DNA from: Chryseobacterium echinoideorum
Lineage (GTDB): Bacteria; Bacteroidota; Bacteroidia; Flavobacteriales; Weeksellaceae
Assembly (NCBI RefSeq): GCF_007474535.1
Contig: NZ_VKNW01000005.1
Coordinates: 1-64,000 of the forward strand
Direction of reading: 5' to 3'
Length of the DNA: 64,000 bases
The position numbers and the translations under genes are program-made. Of this stretch, positions 17,688 through 26,308 are shown one piece after another. The notes below the pieces were generated by a model, which worked only from the letters and a program-made list of their open reading frames with translations, ran no database searches and had not been told where the DNA came from. How positions within the stretch are numbered: the first letter of the stretch is position 1; every line of letters begins with the position of its first letter.

Positions 17688-18512
17688 TTATAACAGTTTG
17701 ATTTTATCATCCAGAATGTCTATCAATTTATCTTTATACAATCCACCGATTGCTTTTTTAAAATTCTTTTTGCTCATCTGAACCTCATCTTTGATATCTT
17801 CCGGTGAAGACTTATCTGAAAGATGAAGCAATCCGAAATTTTCTTCGAGTTTTGTAAGAATTTTCTGCTTAAACTCATCAATATTTTCAAATCCCTGCGG
17901 TTGAAGAGAAACATCAATTTTTCCGTCCTCACGAATTTCTTTGATGTAACCCTGCTCTTCAGACAGCGGATAAAGCTTTTTGAAAACATCGGAAGCATAA
18001 ATTAAACCGATGTATTTTTTGTTGATAACTACATTCCAGCCCAATTCGCTTTCGTTCATCATTATCAAATCCACTTTATCCCCTTTTTGAAAAGGCAGAT
18101 TTTCGTACTGAGGATTTCTTTTGAACTTTGTAGTACCGGTGATTAATTCTAAATCTTCATCTACATACAAATAAACCAAATATCTTTTGCCTTCAATAAT
18201 TTTGGTTTTCTGCTGCTTGTACGGAATAAACAAATCTTTGATAATTCCCCAATCCATAAAAGCTCCACTCGGAAGGCTTTGCACACAGCTCATTACCGCA
18301 AACTCGCCTACTTCCGCCAACGGAATTTCTGTTGTTGCTTTCAGCTTATTATCATCCTGATAAATAAAAACTTCAATATCTTCTCCAAATTCTTTTTCTT
18401 CATCAATAAAAATTTTAGACAAAAAAGCTTTTTCACCGCCATTGTCTTCTAAAATCCATCCTGAATTGTTTTTTTCTGAAATTTTTAAAGTCTGAGTTTT
18501 TCCGGGTTGCAT
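17688..18512 (-). CDS. cvfB: CvfB-like S1 RNA-binding protein
   Basis: Protein of 274 residues similar to CvfB/YitL. It has several S1-like OB folds (about 1-65, 70-140 and 145-210; KGDKVDLIMMNESELGWNVVINKKYIGLIY region) and a C-terminal winged-helix segment (about 215-274; SPEDIKDEVQMSKKNFKKAIGGLYKDKLI). Known: in Staphylococcus the protein binds RNA and affects virulence-factor expression; in Bacteroidota the role is not established. It starts at an ATG after a short AT-rich leader and is monocistronic by context, converging on nadE. Confidence 0.88.
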   Translation of the reverse strand: MQPGKTQTLKISEKNNSGWILEDNGGEKAFLSKIFIDEEKEFGEDIEVFIYQDDNKLKATTEIPLAEVGEFAVMSCVQSLPSGAFMDWGIIKDLFIPYKQQKTKIIEGKRYLVYLYVDEDLELITGTTKFKRNPQYENLPFQKGDKVDLIMMNESELGWNVVINKKYIGLIYASDVFKKLYPLSEEQGYIKEIREDGKIDVSLQPQGFENIDEFKQKILTKLEENFGLLHLSDKSSPEDIKDEVQMSKKNFKKAIGGLYKDKLIDILDDKIKLL

Positions 18513-18581
18513 TAATGATCATTTAGCTGACAAAGATAAGGAAAAATAAGTTGGAGAGTTGAAGAGTCTAAATTTGTTAAC

Positions 18582-18614
18582 AAAAAAGACTGCCGATAAC
18601 GACAGTCTTTTTTT
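18582..18614 (-). terminator. Terminator of lpdA
   Basis: AAAAAAGACTG (18582-18592) pairs with CAGTCTTTTTT (18603-18613). On the minus strand the stem is followed directly by T-rich sequence. It lies about 30 bases beyond the lpdA stop codon. Confidence 0.8.
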
Positions 18615-18640
18615 GAATATTAAATTTAATAATCTTTAAA

Positions 18641-20044
18641 TTACATATGAAGTGCTCTCTTTCCAGTCGCATCCAATGCAGCTTCCTTAATGGCTTCTGC
18701 ATACGTTGGGTGAGCGTGAGAACTTCTTGCGATATCTTCAGCACTTGCTCTGAATTCCATTGCAATCACTCCTTCTGCTATCAAATCGGCAGCTCTTGCT
18801 CCGATCATATGAAAACCAAGAACCTCATCCGTTTTTTCGTCAGCAATAATTTTCACCAATCCATCTACATCACCACTCGCACGGCTTCTTCCTAAAGCTC
18901 TCATCGGGAAAGTTCCTATCTTATAAGCAACTCCCTCTTCCTTCAGCTGCTCTTCAGTTTTACCAACTCCTGCAACTTCAGGCCAAGTATACACTACTCC
19001 GGGAATCAAATTATAATTGATGTGAGGTTTTTGCCCTGCTAAAGTTTCAGCAACAAAAACACCTTCTTCTTCAGCTTTATGAGCCAACATTGCCCCTTTG
19101 ATTACGTCCCCGATTGCATAAATATTAGCAACATTAGTCTGTAAATGATCATTGGTTTTAATTCTTCCTCTCTCGTCCAGTTCAACACCTGCTTTTTCAA
19201 GAGCAAGACCGTCTGTAAAAGGTCTTCTTCCAACAGAAACTAAACAGTAATCTCCTTCAACGGTAACTTCTTCTCCTTTTTTATCTTTTGCTGTAATTTT
19301 TACAGAATCTCCGTTTCTTTCAACAGCAGAAACCGCTGTAGAAAGCATAAATTTCATTCCCTGTTTTTTAAGAACTTTTGTCAATTCTTTGCTTAAAGCT
19401 CCATCCATCGTAGGAATGATTTTATCCATAAATTCAACTACAGTTACCTGAGAACCTAATCTTAAGTAAACAGAACCTAATTCAAGACCGATAACTCCCC
19501 CTCCGATTACGACCAGATGCTTAGGAATCTCTTTTAAATTTAAAGCTTCTGTAGAAGTAATCACTCTCTCTTTATCTAAAGTAATGAAAGGTAAAGATGA
19601 AGGTTTAGAACCTGTTGCAATAATGGTATATTTAGAATCAATAGTTTCTGTAGAACCGTCGTTTTTAGTTACTTTAACCTGAGTTGCAGATTCGAAGCTT
19701 CCAATACCTTCAAAGACAGTAATTTTATTTTTATCCATCAGGAAGTTAATTCCTTTTGTTGTCTGCTCTACCACTTCATTTTTTCTGGCAATCATTCTTG
19801 CGATGTCTGCCTTTGGCTCATTAATAATAATTCCGTGGTTTTCAAAATTATGTTTTGCGTTTTCAAAATGCTCAGAGCTGTCTAGAAGTGCTTTTGACGG
19901 AATACACCCGACATTCAGACAAGTTCCGCCCAAAGTTGGATATTTTTCGATAATTGCAGTTTTGAAACCCAATTGTGCTGCACGAATAGCAGCGACATAA
20001 CCTCCAGGACCAGAACCGATTACGGTGACATCGAATTGACTCAT
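18641..20044 (-). CDS. lpdA: Dihydrolipoyl dehydrogenase (E3)
   Basis: Protein of 467 residues, full length for E3, the FAD enzyme that reoxidises lipoyl groups of 2-oxoacid dehydrogenases and the glycine cleavage system with NAD+. The N-terminal FAD loop is GSGPGGYVAAIRAAQLG (about 10-26). The redox disulfide is GGTCLNVGCIPSKALL (Cys about 42 and 47), the NAD loop is GGGVIGLELGSVYLRLG (about 182-198), and the C-terminal HAHPTYAEAIKEAA (about 444-457) carries the catalytic His-Glu pair. A clear promoter lies upstream at 20086-20116. gcvP, another glycine-cleavage component, is encoded at 36393 in the same window but in a separate unit. Confidence 0.97.
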   Translation of the reverse strand: MSQFDVTVIGSGPGGYVAAIRAAQLGFKTAIIEKYPTLGGTCLNVGCIPSKALLDSSEHFENAKHNFENHGIIINEPKADIARMIARKNEVVEQTTKGINFLMDKNKITVFEGIGSFESATQVKVTKNDGSTETIDSKYTIIATGSKPSSLPFITLDKERVITSTEALNLKEIPKHLVVIGGGVIGLELGSVYLRLGSQVTVVEFMDKIIPTMDGALSKELTKVLKKQGMKFMLSTAVSAVERNGDSVKITAKDKKGEEVTVEGDYCLVSVGRRPFTDGLALEKAGVELDERGRIKTNDHLQTNVANIYAIGDVIKGAMLAHKAEEEGVFVAETLAGQKPHINYNLIPGVVYTWPEVAGVGKTEEQLKEEGVAYKIGTFPMRALGRSRASGDVDGLVKIIADEKTDEVLGFHMIGARAADLIAEGVIAMEFRASAEDIARSSHAHPTYAEAIKEAALDATGKRALHM

Positions 20045-20085
20045 TGTATATTTTAATTTATTTATTATCTGTTGATTAATTCTTA

Positions 20086-20116
20086 CAAATTTACTGAATA
20101 ATTTAGAAGAAGCAAA
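20086..20116 (-). promoter_or_regulatory. Bacteroidota-type promoter of lpdA
   Basis: On the minus strand TTTG (20116-20113), 19 bases, then TAAATTTG (20093-20086) match the Bacteroidota -33/-7 consensus exactly. It precedes the ATG by about 40 bases. Confidence 0.75.
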
Positions 20117-20237
20117 GTAAGTTTTGTCAGGTTTATCTATTTGCGTTAATCAACACAAAGACTACAAGAAATAATAAAACAAGTTCTATACCTACATTCT
20201 TAAAATTAAAAGTACAATACTTATCAAAAAACATGAT

Positions 20238-20588
20238 TTAAAGACTCATATTCAACTTATCTTTTCCAAAAACTTCTTTATTATCAAAAAAATTCCCACC
20301 CCCAATATACCACTCCAGATTTTCCAAATATTCAACTGCCTTTTCAGGTTTCATTACAGCAACTTCTTTTTTAGCAATAATTCCTTTGTACCATCTTGAA
20401 GATTTAGGATCATCCGGAGATTCAATTTCATACTTAAGCCAGATTCTTTGGCAAAGTCTGCACTGTATGATACTTACTTTAGCATTTGTATTATTAGAAG
20501 AGTCGATCCCTACTGTTGATGTTCTGTATTCAGATTCAGTAAGATCGTGTTTTTCGCAGGCACAACCTAATTTCGTAAGTTTTTTCAT
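20238..20588 (-). CDS. Small protein with a possible zinc site, function unknown
   Basis: Protein of 116 residues that I do not recognise. Four cysteines fall in two pairs, CAC (9, 11) and QCRLCQ (43, 46), with a His at 14, a pattern that could bind zinc. The part after residue 50 is Trp-rich and acidic (IWLKYEIESPDDPKSSRWYKG, cited in part), with YLENLEWYIGGG near the end. No signal peptide or membrane segment. A TAAATTTG -7-like element lies 31 bases upstream of the ATG. It precedes lpdA on the same strand, but lpdA has its own promoter. Confidence 0.7.
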   Translation of the reverse strand: MKKLTKLGCACEKHDLTESEYRTSTVGIDSSNNTNAKVSIIQCRLCQRIWLKYEIESPDDPKSSRWYKGIIAKKEVAVMKPEKAVEYLENLEWYIGGGNFFDNKEVFGKDKLNMSL

Positions 20589-20645
20589 GAATGGAGTAAT
20601 TTTAAAGAAAATTGGTGCGCAAATTTAGGAATATAATTTTTTTAT

Positions 20646-21728
20646 CTAATTCAAGATATCTTTTAAAATCTTCTCGTAACGATTCAGAATAATTTCTTTG
20701 GAAAACCTTGATTTAATGCAATTTTTAATAGCATCAGCATCATGTTCACGATGCAAAATCTGCAAAATCATCTGCGAAAATTCTTCGTGATTATCAATAT
20801 CCGAAACGTCACCATTAATTCCGTTTTGGATGATCTCGTTAATTCCGCCCGGACAATTATTAGCTAAAGCATAAGTTCCGCAAGCTCCGGCTTCAAGCAA
20901 AACATTGGGAAAACCTTCATATCTTGAAGAGAGAATAAACAAATCTGCAAATTTCAGAAACCGATAAGGATTTTCTTGTCTGCCATGAAAAATAACGTGC
21001 TTCAACCCAAGAAAATCTTTCATCTGATGAAGTATTTCTTTATCTCGCCCATCACCCAAAATATGAAGCAGAATATTTTCGTTTTTAAGCCGTGAAAAAA
21101 CCTTCAGTAAATTATCAAATCCTTTTCTGGAAGATAAATTACCAATTGCCACTACATTTTTATAGTTATATCTGAAACTTTCCGGTTTGGCGGAAACAGC
21201 AAGTTTGGAATTGATAAAATCAAAATCTACAGGATTATTAATTTTAATCACTTTAGATTCCTTTATATTAAAATTACCCGTTAAATCTTTCATCATATCA
21301 TCACTTTGAGCGATAATCTGATGATAATTGTTGTAGAATTTATAGAAAAATTTGATTTCTTTTCGGGTCACATGTTCTGAAACCACATTGGTTTCTCTCG
21401 CAATAAATTTTGTATTAGGAAAAAGCCTGATAAATAACGACAAATAAGCATTAACTTCACCAAATCCTGAAAAAACAATATCCGGCTTTCGTCTGTAAAT
21501 TTCTTTAAGAATGGGTTTTAAAGAATGTCTTATTCTTTCTGTATTGATATCAATGATTTCAACATCTTTTTTCAGTAAATCCAAATAGCCGCCTTGTTTT
21601 CTCAGCAGCAAAATTTTAGGGTCAAAAAAGTCTCTTGACAAATGATTGGCAATGGTGGTAACGATTCTTTCTGCACCACCGGTTTCCAAGTCAGGCAAAA
21701 TAAATATGATGGAAATTCTCTTGTTCAT
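20646..21728 (-). CDS. Glycosyltransferase family 4 protein
   Basis: Protein of 360 residues with the GT-B fold of family GT4 retaining glycosyltransferases, which move a sugar from a nucleotide donor onto a lipid- or glycan-linked acceptor. The N-terminal PDLETGGAERIVTTIANHL (about 11-29) holds the glycine loop, and the donor site is shown by GNLSSRKGFDNLL (about 195) and the E-x7-E motif EGFPNVLLEAGACG (about 272). The acceptor is unknown; surface polysaccharide or lipid glycosylation is likely. It is a single gene here, not part of a visible polysaccharide cluster. A TAATTTTG element lies just 4 bases before the ATG, suggesting a leaderless mRNA. Confidence 0.9.
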   Translation of the reverse strand: MNKRISIIFILPDLETGGAERIVTTIANHLSRDFFDPKILLLRKQGGYLDLLKKDVEIIDINTERIRHSLKPILKEIYRRKPDIVFSGFGEVNAYLSLFIRLFPNTKFIARETNVVSEHVTRKEIKFFYKFYNNYHQIIAQSDDMMKDLTGNFNIKESKVIKINNPVDFDFINSKLAVSAKPESFRYNYKNVVAIGNLSSRKGFDNLLKVFSRLKNENILLHILGDGRDKEILHQMKDFLGLKHVIFHGRQENPYRFLKFADLFILSSRYEGFPNVLLEAGACGTYALANNCPGGINEIIQNGINGDVSDIDNHEEFSQMILQILHREHDADAIKNCIKSRFSKEIILNRYEKILKDILN

Positions 21729-21923
21729 CCTGCAAAATTAGTAATGATAAATTTACTGACTTTAAAATAAATCCTCAAACTCTGAAGAATGATTATTGAT
21801 AATATGATCAATTAAAAATCGGTTGTCCCACGAAGTATTGTTATTAGCTTTGTATTGTAAAGACTTTTTACCAAACTTTATTAATTTTTTGACGTATTTT
21901 TGACATTGAAATTAAAATCATGA

Positions 21924-24128
21924 TTAATTTGCGACATCAGAAATGAACTTAATTCTGAGTATTCTTACCTCATCATCAGATAATTCATCACCAAACTCAT
22001 CCAGCAAAACTTTCATACTGTCGCTTTCAGATTCACGCATAAACTCCATAAAATCATCTACAATATCTTCATCAAAATTTTCTTCGATATAATAATCAAT
22101 ATTTAGCTTTGTTCCTTGATAAACAATACGTTCCATTTCTTTCAGAAGTTCGCTCATCGAAAGATTTTTAGCTCTTGCAATATCTTCAAGATCAATTTTT
22201 TTATCCGTATTCTGAATGATAAAAACTTTATGGCTGGATTTATTCGCAACCTGCTTCAGAACCATATCCTGAGTACGTTCGATATTATTATCTTCTACAT
22301 ATTTAGCTATAAAATCAGCAAATTCTTTTCCGTATTTTTTAGCTTTTCCTTCTCCTACTCCATAGATTTTTGCGATCTCTTCCACCGTGATCGGATACTG
22401 CACTGTCATATCTTCAAGACTCGGATCCATAAAAACCGTATAGGGCGGAATCTCGTGCTTTTTAGCAATTTTTTTTCTTAAGTCTTTTAAAAGCGTAAAA
22501 AGATTTTGATCTAAGCCTCCTCCCGACTGCATCTGAACCTGATCGCTTTCGGCTTTGCTCTGCGTTAAATCAAATTCGCGGTCTTCAGCAATTTGGAATA
22601 CTTCTTTAAATTCTCCGTTTAGTAGCTTTCTTCCTTTTTCGGCAATTTTTAAAACGCCGTAAGTTTCAATATCTTTAGTTAAAAAATTCTGAACGGTTGC
22701 CTGTCTCAGAATGGTTTTCCAGTAGTTGTCTTTCTCATGCTTTCCGAAACCGAAGAAAGAACTTTTCTCTAATTTATAAGATTTGGTAACCGCTGTTTCT
22801 TTTCCGGCAATAACAGAGATTAAATCTTTTGATTTGAATTTTTCTTTGGTCTCATCAATCAGCTGCAAAACTTTTTTCAGATCTTTTGTAGCATTTTTAA
22901 GTTTTGGCGGGTTGGCAGAATTATCACACATATTGGCTCCGTCACCATTGACGGGATCAAATTTTTCACCAAAATAATATAGAATATATTGTCTCCTGCT
23001 CATGGAAGTTTCTGCATAGCCTACTACTTCATTCAGCAGCTGCAAACCTATTTCTCTCTCGGAAACAGGCTTTTGGGCGAGAAATTTTTCGAGTTTTTCA
23101 ATATCCTTCGGATCATAAAAAGCGAGACAATATCCTTCACCTCCGTCACGTCCGGCTCGTCCTGTCTCCTGATAATAACTTTCCAGAGATTTCGGAAAAT
23201 CGTAATGAATCACAAAACGGACATCCGGTTTATCAATCCCCATTCCGAAAGCAATGGTTGCAACGATCACATCTGCTTCTTCCATCAGAAACTTATCCTG
23301 ATTGGCAACTCTTACCTTTTGGTCTAAACCTGCGTGATAAGGAAGTGCATTGATTCCGTTTACCTGAAGAAGCTGGGAAAACTCCTCTACTTTTCTTCGG
23401 CTGAGACAATACACAATTCCTGATTTCCCTTTATTTTTATTGATAAACTTTACAATTTCCTTATCAATATTTACTTTAGGTCTTACCTCATAGAATAAAT
23501 TCGGTCTGTTAAAACTTTCTTTAAAAACTAAAGCATTGATCATCCCCAAAGTTTTCTGAATATCATCCTGTACTTTAGGAGTTGCGGTTGCTGTTAAAGC
23601 AATCACCGGAACATCGGCAATTTTATCTATTATTGATTTTAAATTTCGGTATTCTGGTCTGAAATCATGTCCCCATTCTGAAATACAGTGAGCCTCATCT
23701 ATCGCAAAGAAAGAAATTTTTACATCTTTTAAAAAATCCAGATAATCTTCTTTAATCAGCGATTCCGGGGCAACATATAAAAGTTTGGTTTTTCCGTTTT
23801 TAATATCATCAAAAACCTGTTTGGTCTGGGTTTTATTCAGAGAAGAATTCAAAACGTGCGCAACCCCACTCTCTGAGGATAATCCGTTCACCGCATCTAC
23901 CTGATTTTTCATCAGGGCGATCAACGGAGAAACAACAATCGCAGTACCTTCGGAAATAAGAGCCGGAAGCTGATAACACAGTGACTTCCCTCCTCCGGTA
24001 GGCATTAGCACAAAAATATCTTTTCCATCCAAAAGATTACTGATGATTTCTTCCTGTTGTCCTTTAAAGGTAGAAAACCCAAAGTATTTTTTCAATTCAC
24101 CTGATAAATTGGCTTTTTTTGCACTCAT
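21924..24128 (-). CDS. recQ: ATP-dependent DNA helicase RecQ
   Basis: Protein of 734 residues, a 3'-5' superfamily 2 helicase of recombination and fork repair. Walker A is MPTGGGKSLCYQ (about 42-53), the DExH box is IDEAHCISEWGHDFRP (about 142-157), and motif VI is QETGRAGRDG (about 324). The RQC winged helix follows (about 400-520) and an HRDC domain (about 540-620), then an extra acidic tail (about 630-734). The RQC zinc site looks incomplete: compared with the E. coli pattern only the Cys of MCDNSANPP (about 402) remains. Length exceeds the E. coli protein because of the tail, as in other Bacteroidota. It is divergent from kdsD, with a good promoter at 24161-24190. Confidence 0.95.
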   Translation of the reverse strand: MSAKKANLSGELKKYFGFSTFKGQQEEIISNLLDGKDIFVLMPTGGGKSLCYQLPALISEGTAIVVSPLIALMKNQVDAVNGLSSESGVAHVLNSSLNKTQTKQVFDDIKNGKTKLLYVAPESLIKEDYLDFLKDVKISFFAIDEAHCISEWGHDFRPEYRNLKSIIDKIADVPVIALTATATPKVQDDIQKTLGMINALVFKESFNRPNLFYEVRPKVNIDKEIVKFINKNKGKSGIVYCLSRRKVEEFSQLLQVNGINALPYHAGLDQKVRVANQDKFLMEEADVIVATIAFGMGIDKPDVRFVIHYDFPKSLESYYQETGRAGRDGGEGYCLAFYDPKDIEKLEKFLAQKPVSEREIGLQLLNEVVGYAETSMSRRQYILYYFGEKFDPVNGDGANMCDNSANPPKLKNATKDLKKVLQLIDETKEKFKSKDLISVIAGKETAVTKSYKLEKSSFFGFGKHEKDNYWKTILRQATVQNFLTKDIETYGVLKIAEKGRKLLNGEFKEVFQIAEDREFDLTQSKAESDQVQMQSGGGLDQNLFTLLKDLRKKIAKKHEIPPYTVFMDPSLEDMTVQYPITVEEIAKIYGVGEGKAKKYGKEFADFIAKYVEDNNIERTQDMVLKQVANKSSHKVFIIQNTDKKIDLEDIARAKNLSMSELLKEMERIVYQGTKLNIDYYIEENFDEDIVDDFMEFMRESESDSMKVLLDEFGDELSDDEVRILRIKFISDVAN

Positions 24129-24160
24129 CTAATTTTGTATTGCTAAATTTGCATCCAATC

Positions 24161-24190
24161 CAAAGTTATAAAAATTTTAGTTAAAACAAA
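24161..24190 (-). promoter_or_regulatory. Promoter of recQ
   Basis: On the minus strand TTTG (24190-24187), 18 bases, then TAACTTTG (24168-24161), 32 bases ahead of the ATG. The match to the Bacteroidota consensus is complete. Confidence 0.65.
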
Positions 24191-24272
24191 AGCAATAGAT
24201 TTTTTAAACCCTCTATTTATATACTGTATAAACTAAAAACTTTGGTAATGTGTATCTTAATTTTAAACAATA

Positions 24273-25232
24273 ATGGAAAGAGACTCTATTATCTCAATTG
24301 CGAAAAACACCCTTACCATTGAAATTTCCGAATTAGAAAAACTGAAAGAAAGAGTTGGTGACGAATTTGTGAAAGCCATAGAACTTATTCACTCGGCTAA
24401 AGGAAAACTAATTGTGGTAGGAATCGGAAAATCTGCTCATGTAGGTAATAAAATTGTGGCAACACTAAACTCCACCGGAACTCCCGCTCAGTTTTTACAT
24501 GCTTCCGAAGCTATTCATGGTGATTTGGGTGTCATCCAGAAACAGGATGTCGTTTTATGCATATCCAATTCGGGAAATTCTTCGGAAATTGCCAATCTGG
24601 TTACTTATCTTAAAGATTATTCTTCTGCGCTGATCGCAATGACCGGAAACCAAACAAGCAAATTAGCCGTATATGCTGATGTAATTCTGGATACGCATGT
24701 GGACATGGAAGCCTGCCCAAATAAATTGGCTCCTACAAGTTCGACAACTATTCAAATGGCTTTGGGAGATGCTTTGGCAGTGTGTTTGATGGAGCTCAAT
24801 GATTTTAAGGAAAATGATTTTGCCAAATTTCATCCGGGTGGAAGTCTGGGAAAAAATTTAACGGCAAAAGTTGAGCAGTTTTTATCTTCACAAAAACCTT
24901 ATGTATCTGAAAATGCATCTATAAAAGATGTAATTATTTCCATCAGTGCATCAAGCCACGGAATAACGGTAGTCACAGACGGAGAAAACCTTGTAGGGGT
25001 TATCACAGACGGAGATTTAAGAAGAATGCTTTTAAACGGCAATGATATATCTGAAACATTGGCAAAAAACATCATGTCTTCAAAGCCGAAAACAATTGAG
25101 AAAGATGCATTGGCAAAAGAAGCAATGAAAATTTTGAAAGATAATAACATCGGGCAACTCGTAGTAACGGAAAACGGAAAATATTTCGGAATTATAGACC
25201 TGCACAAATTATTGGATGAAGGAATTAATTAA
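24273..25232 (+). CDS. kdsD: Arabinose-5-phosphate isomerase (KpsF/GutQ family)
   Basis: Protein of 319 residues that interconverts ribulose 5-phosphate and arabinose 5-phosphate, the first step towards KDO for lipopolysaccharide. It has the SIS domain (about 35-170; VVGIGKSAHVGNKIVATLNSTG, cited in part, and CISNSGNSSEI) with the metal/active-site His of HASEAIHGDLG (about 75-85), then a CBS pair (about 205-319; SHGITVVTDGENLVGVITDGDLRRML). Length and domain order match the family. It is divergent from recQ and followed by tatC, a gene order common in flavobacteria. Confidence 0.94.
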   Translation: MERDSIISIAKNTLTIEISELEKLKERVGDEFVKAIELIHSAKGKLIVVGIGKSAHVGNKIVATLNSTGTPAQFLHASEAIHGDLGVIQKQDVVLCISNSGNSSEIANLVTYLKDYSSALIAMTGNQTSKLAVYADVILDTHVDMEACPNKLAPTSSTTIQMALGDALAVCLMELNDFKENDFAKFHPGGSLGKNLTAKVEQFLSSQKPYVSENASIKDVIISISASSHGITVVTDGENLVGVITDGDLRRMLLNGNDISETLAKNIMSSKPKTIEKDALAKEAMKILKDNNIGQLVVTENGKYFGIIDLHKLLDEGIN

Positions 25233-25345
25233 ACTTTAGGCTAATTTAAAATAATATAGAATTATAAAAGCTTTCTGTGTGATATGCTTCAGACATCTGA
25301 ATTAAGCAAAGTTTTAACTAAATTTGAAACATTAAATTACTATCT

Positions 25346-26170
25346 GTGAGTGAAGAAAAAGAAATGTCCTTTCTTGGACATATTGGAGAACTAAGAGGGC
25401 ATCTGATCAGATCTATTCTTGCCATAATCGTAGCAGCAGTTGTTGTTGGATTTAATATTAACTGGATTATGGATCATATTTTTTTCGGTCCCACCAGAAA
25501 TGATTTTCCTACTTTTAAAATTGTCAATCAGTTTTCACGTTGGGTTTTGGGTGAAGACAGTATTACTCTGCCCGCAGAATTTCCTGTTCGTGTACAGCGC
25601 TTATATCAGCAGTTCAATGTAATGATGGCGGTTTCTATCTTTGGTGGTGTAGTAGCTGCTTTTCCTTATATTGTCTGGGAACTTTGGCGGTTTATAAGTC
25701 CGGCTTTGCATCCAAATGAAAGAAAAAATTCTATTTTCATCATCAATTCTGTCTGGATTCTTTTTATGACCGGAGTTTTATGCGGATATTTCCTTATTCT
25801 TCCATTTGCAGTCAACTTTGGTGTTATATTTAAAATCTCGGATATCATCATCCCTTTATATGATCTTAGTGATTATACTACTCTTTTTCTGCAGGTTGTT
25901 TTGGGAATGGGAGTTGTATTTTTATTTCCGGTTCTTATTTATTTCCTTACCAATATCGGAATTCTGAACCCTACTTTTATGAAAACTTACAGAAGACATG
26001 CTATTGTACTTATTATGGTTATTGCAGCTATTATTACTCCGGCAGATGTTTTGAGTATGCTTATGGCAGCATTTCCTCTTTTGTTGCTTTATGAGTTTAG
26101 TATTGTCATGTGTTCTTACACTTACAAAAAAGTTCTCAAGCGTGAAATGGGTCTGGAAAAAGCAAAATAA
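25346..26170 (+). CDS. tatC: Sec-independent translocase subunit TatC
   Basis: Protein of 274 residues with six predicted membrane segments, the receptor for twin-arginine signal peptides. The signature MSFLGHIGELRGHLIRS (about 7-23) contains the conserved Glu of the LxELR motif. The first periplasmic loop (about 45-90) is longer than in E. coli, as usual in Bacteroidota. The start is a GTG; an in-frame ATG six codons later at 25364 also preserves the LGHIGELR motif, so the start is uncertain. A TAAATTTG element (25319-25326) lies just upstream. No tatA/E gene is in the window. A terminator follows. Confidence 0.95.
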   Translation: MSEEKEMSFLGHIGELRGHLIRSILAIIVAAVVVGFNINWIMDHIFFGPTRNDFPTFKIVNQFSRWVLGEDSITLPAEFPVRVQRLYQQFNVMMAVSIFGGVVAAFPYIVWELWRFISPALHPNERKNSIFIINSVWILFMTGVLCGYFLILPFAVNFGVIFKISDIIIPLYDLSDYTTLFLQVVLGMGVVFLFPVLIYFLTNIGILNPTFMKTYRRHAIVLIMVIAAIITPADVLSMLMAAFPLLLLYEFSIVMCSYTYKKVLKREMGLEKAK

Positions 26171-26192
26171 TTCCTTAAAAATAGACTTACGG

Positions 26193-26226
26193 GCGGTAAA
26201 ATATTTGATTTTACCGCTCTTTTCAT
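26193..26226 (+). terminator. Terminator of tatC
   Basis: GCGGTAAAAT and ATTTTACCGC form a perfect 10-bp stem with a 5-base loop, followed by TCTTTTC. It begins 22 bases after the stop. Confidence 0.85.
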
Positions 26227-26252
26227 AAAAAGTGAAATCAATTGTTGTGGAT

Positions 26253-26286
26253 TTTGTATTCCGTTTAATAATATTCTTTATTTTTG
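26253..26286 (+). promoter_or_regulatory. Candidate promoter of the M1 peptidase gene
   Basis: TTTG (26253-26256), 22 bases, then TATTTTTG (26279-26286), 22 bases before the ATG. The spacer is a little long for the Bacteroidota consensus. Confidence 0.45.
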
Positions 26287-26308
26287 GACAGACAAATTCA
26301 AAATTAAG

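Noticed and set aside
22116..23327. Plus-strand frames of 121 and 112 codons opposite recQ
   Set aside because: They are shadows of the recQ coding frame with no recognisable domain.
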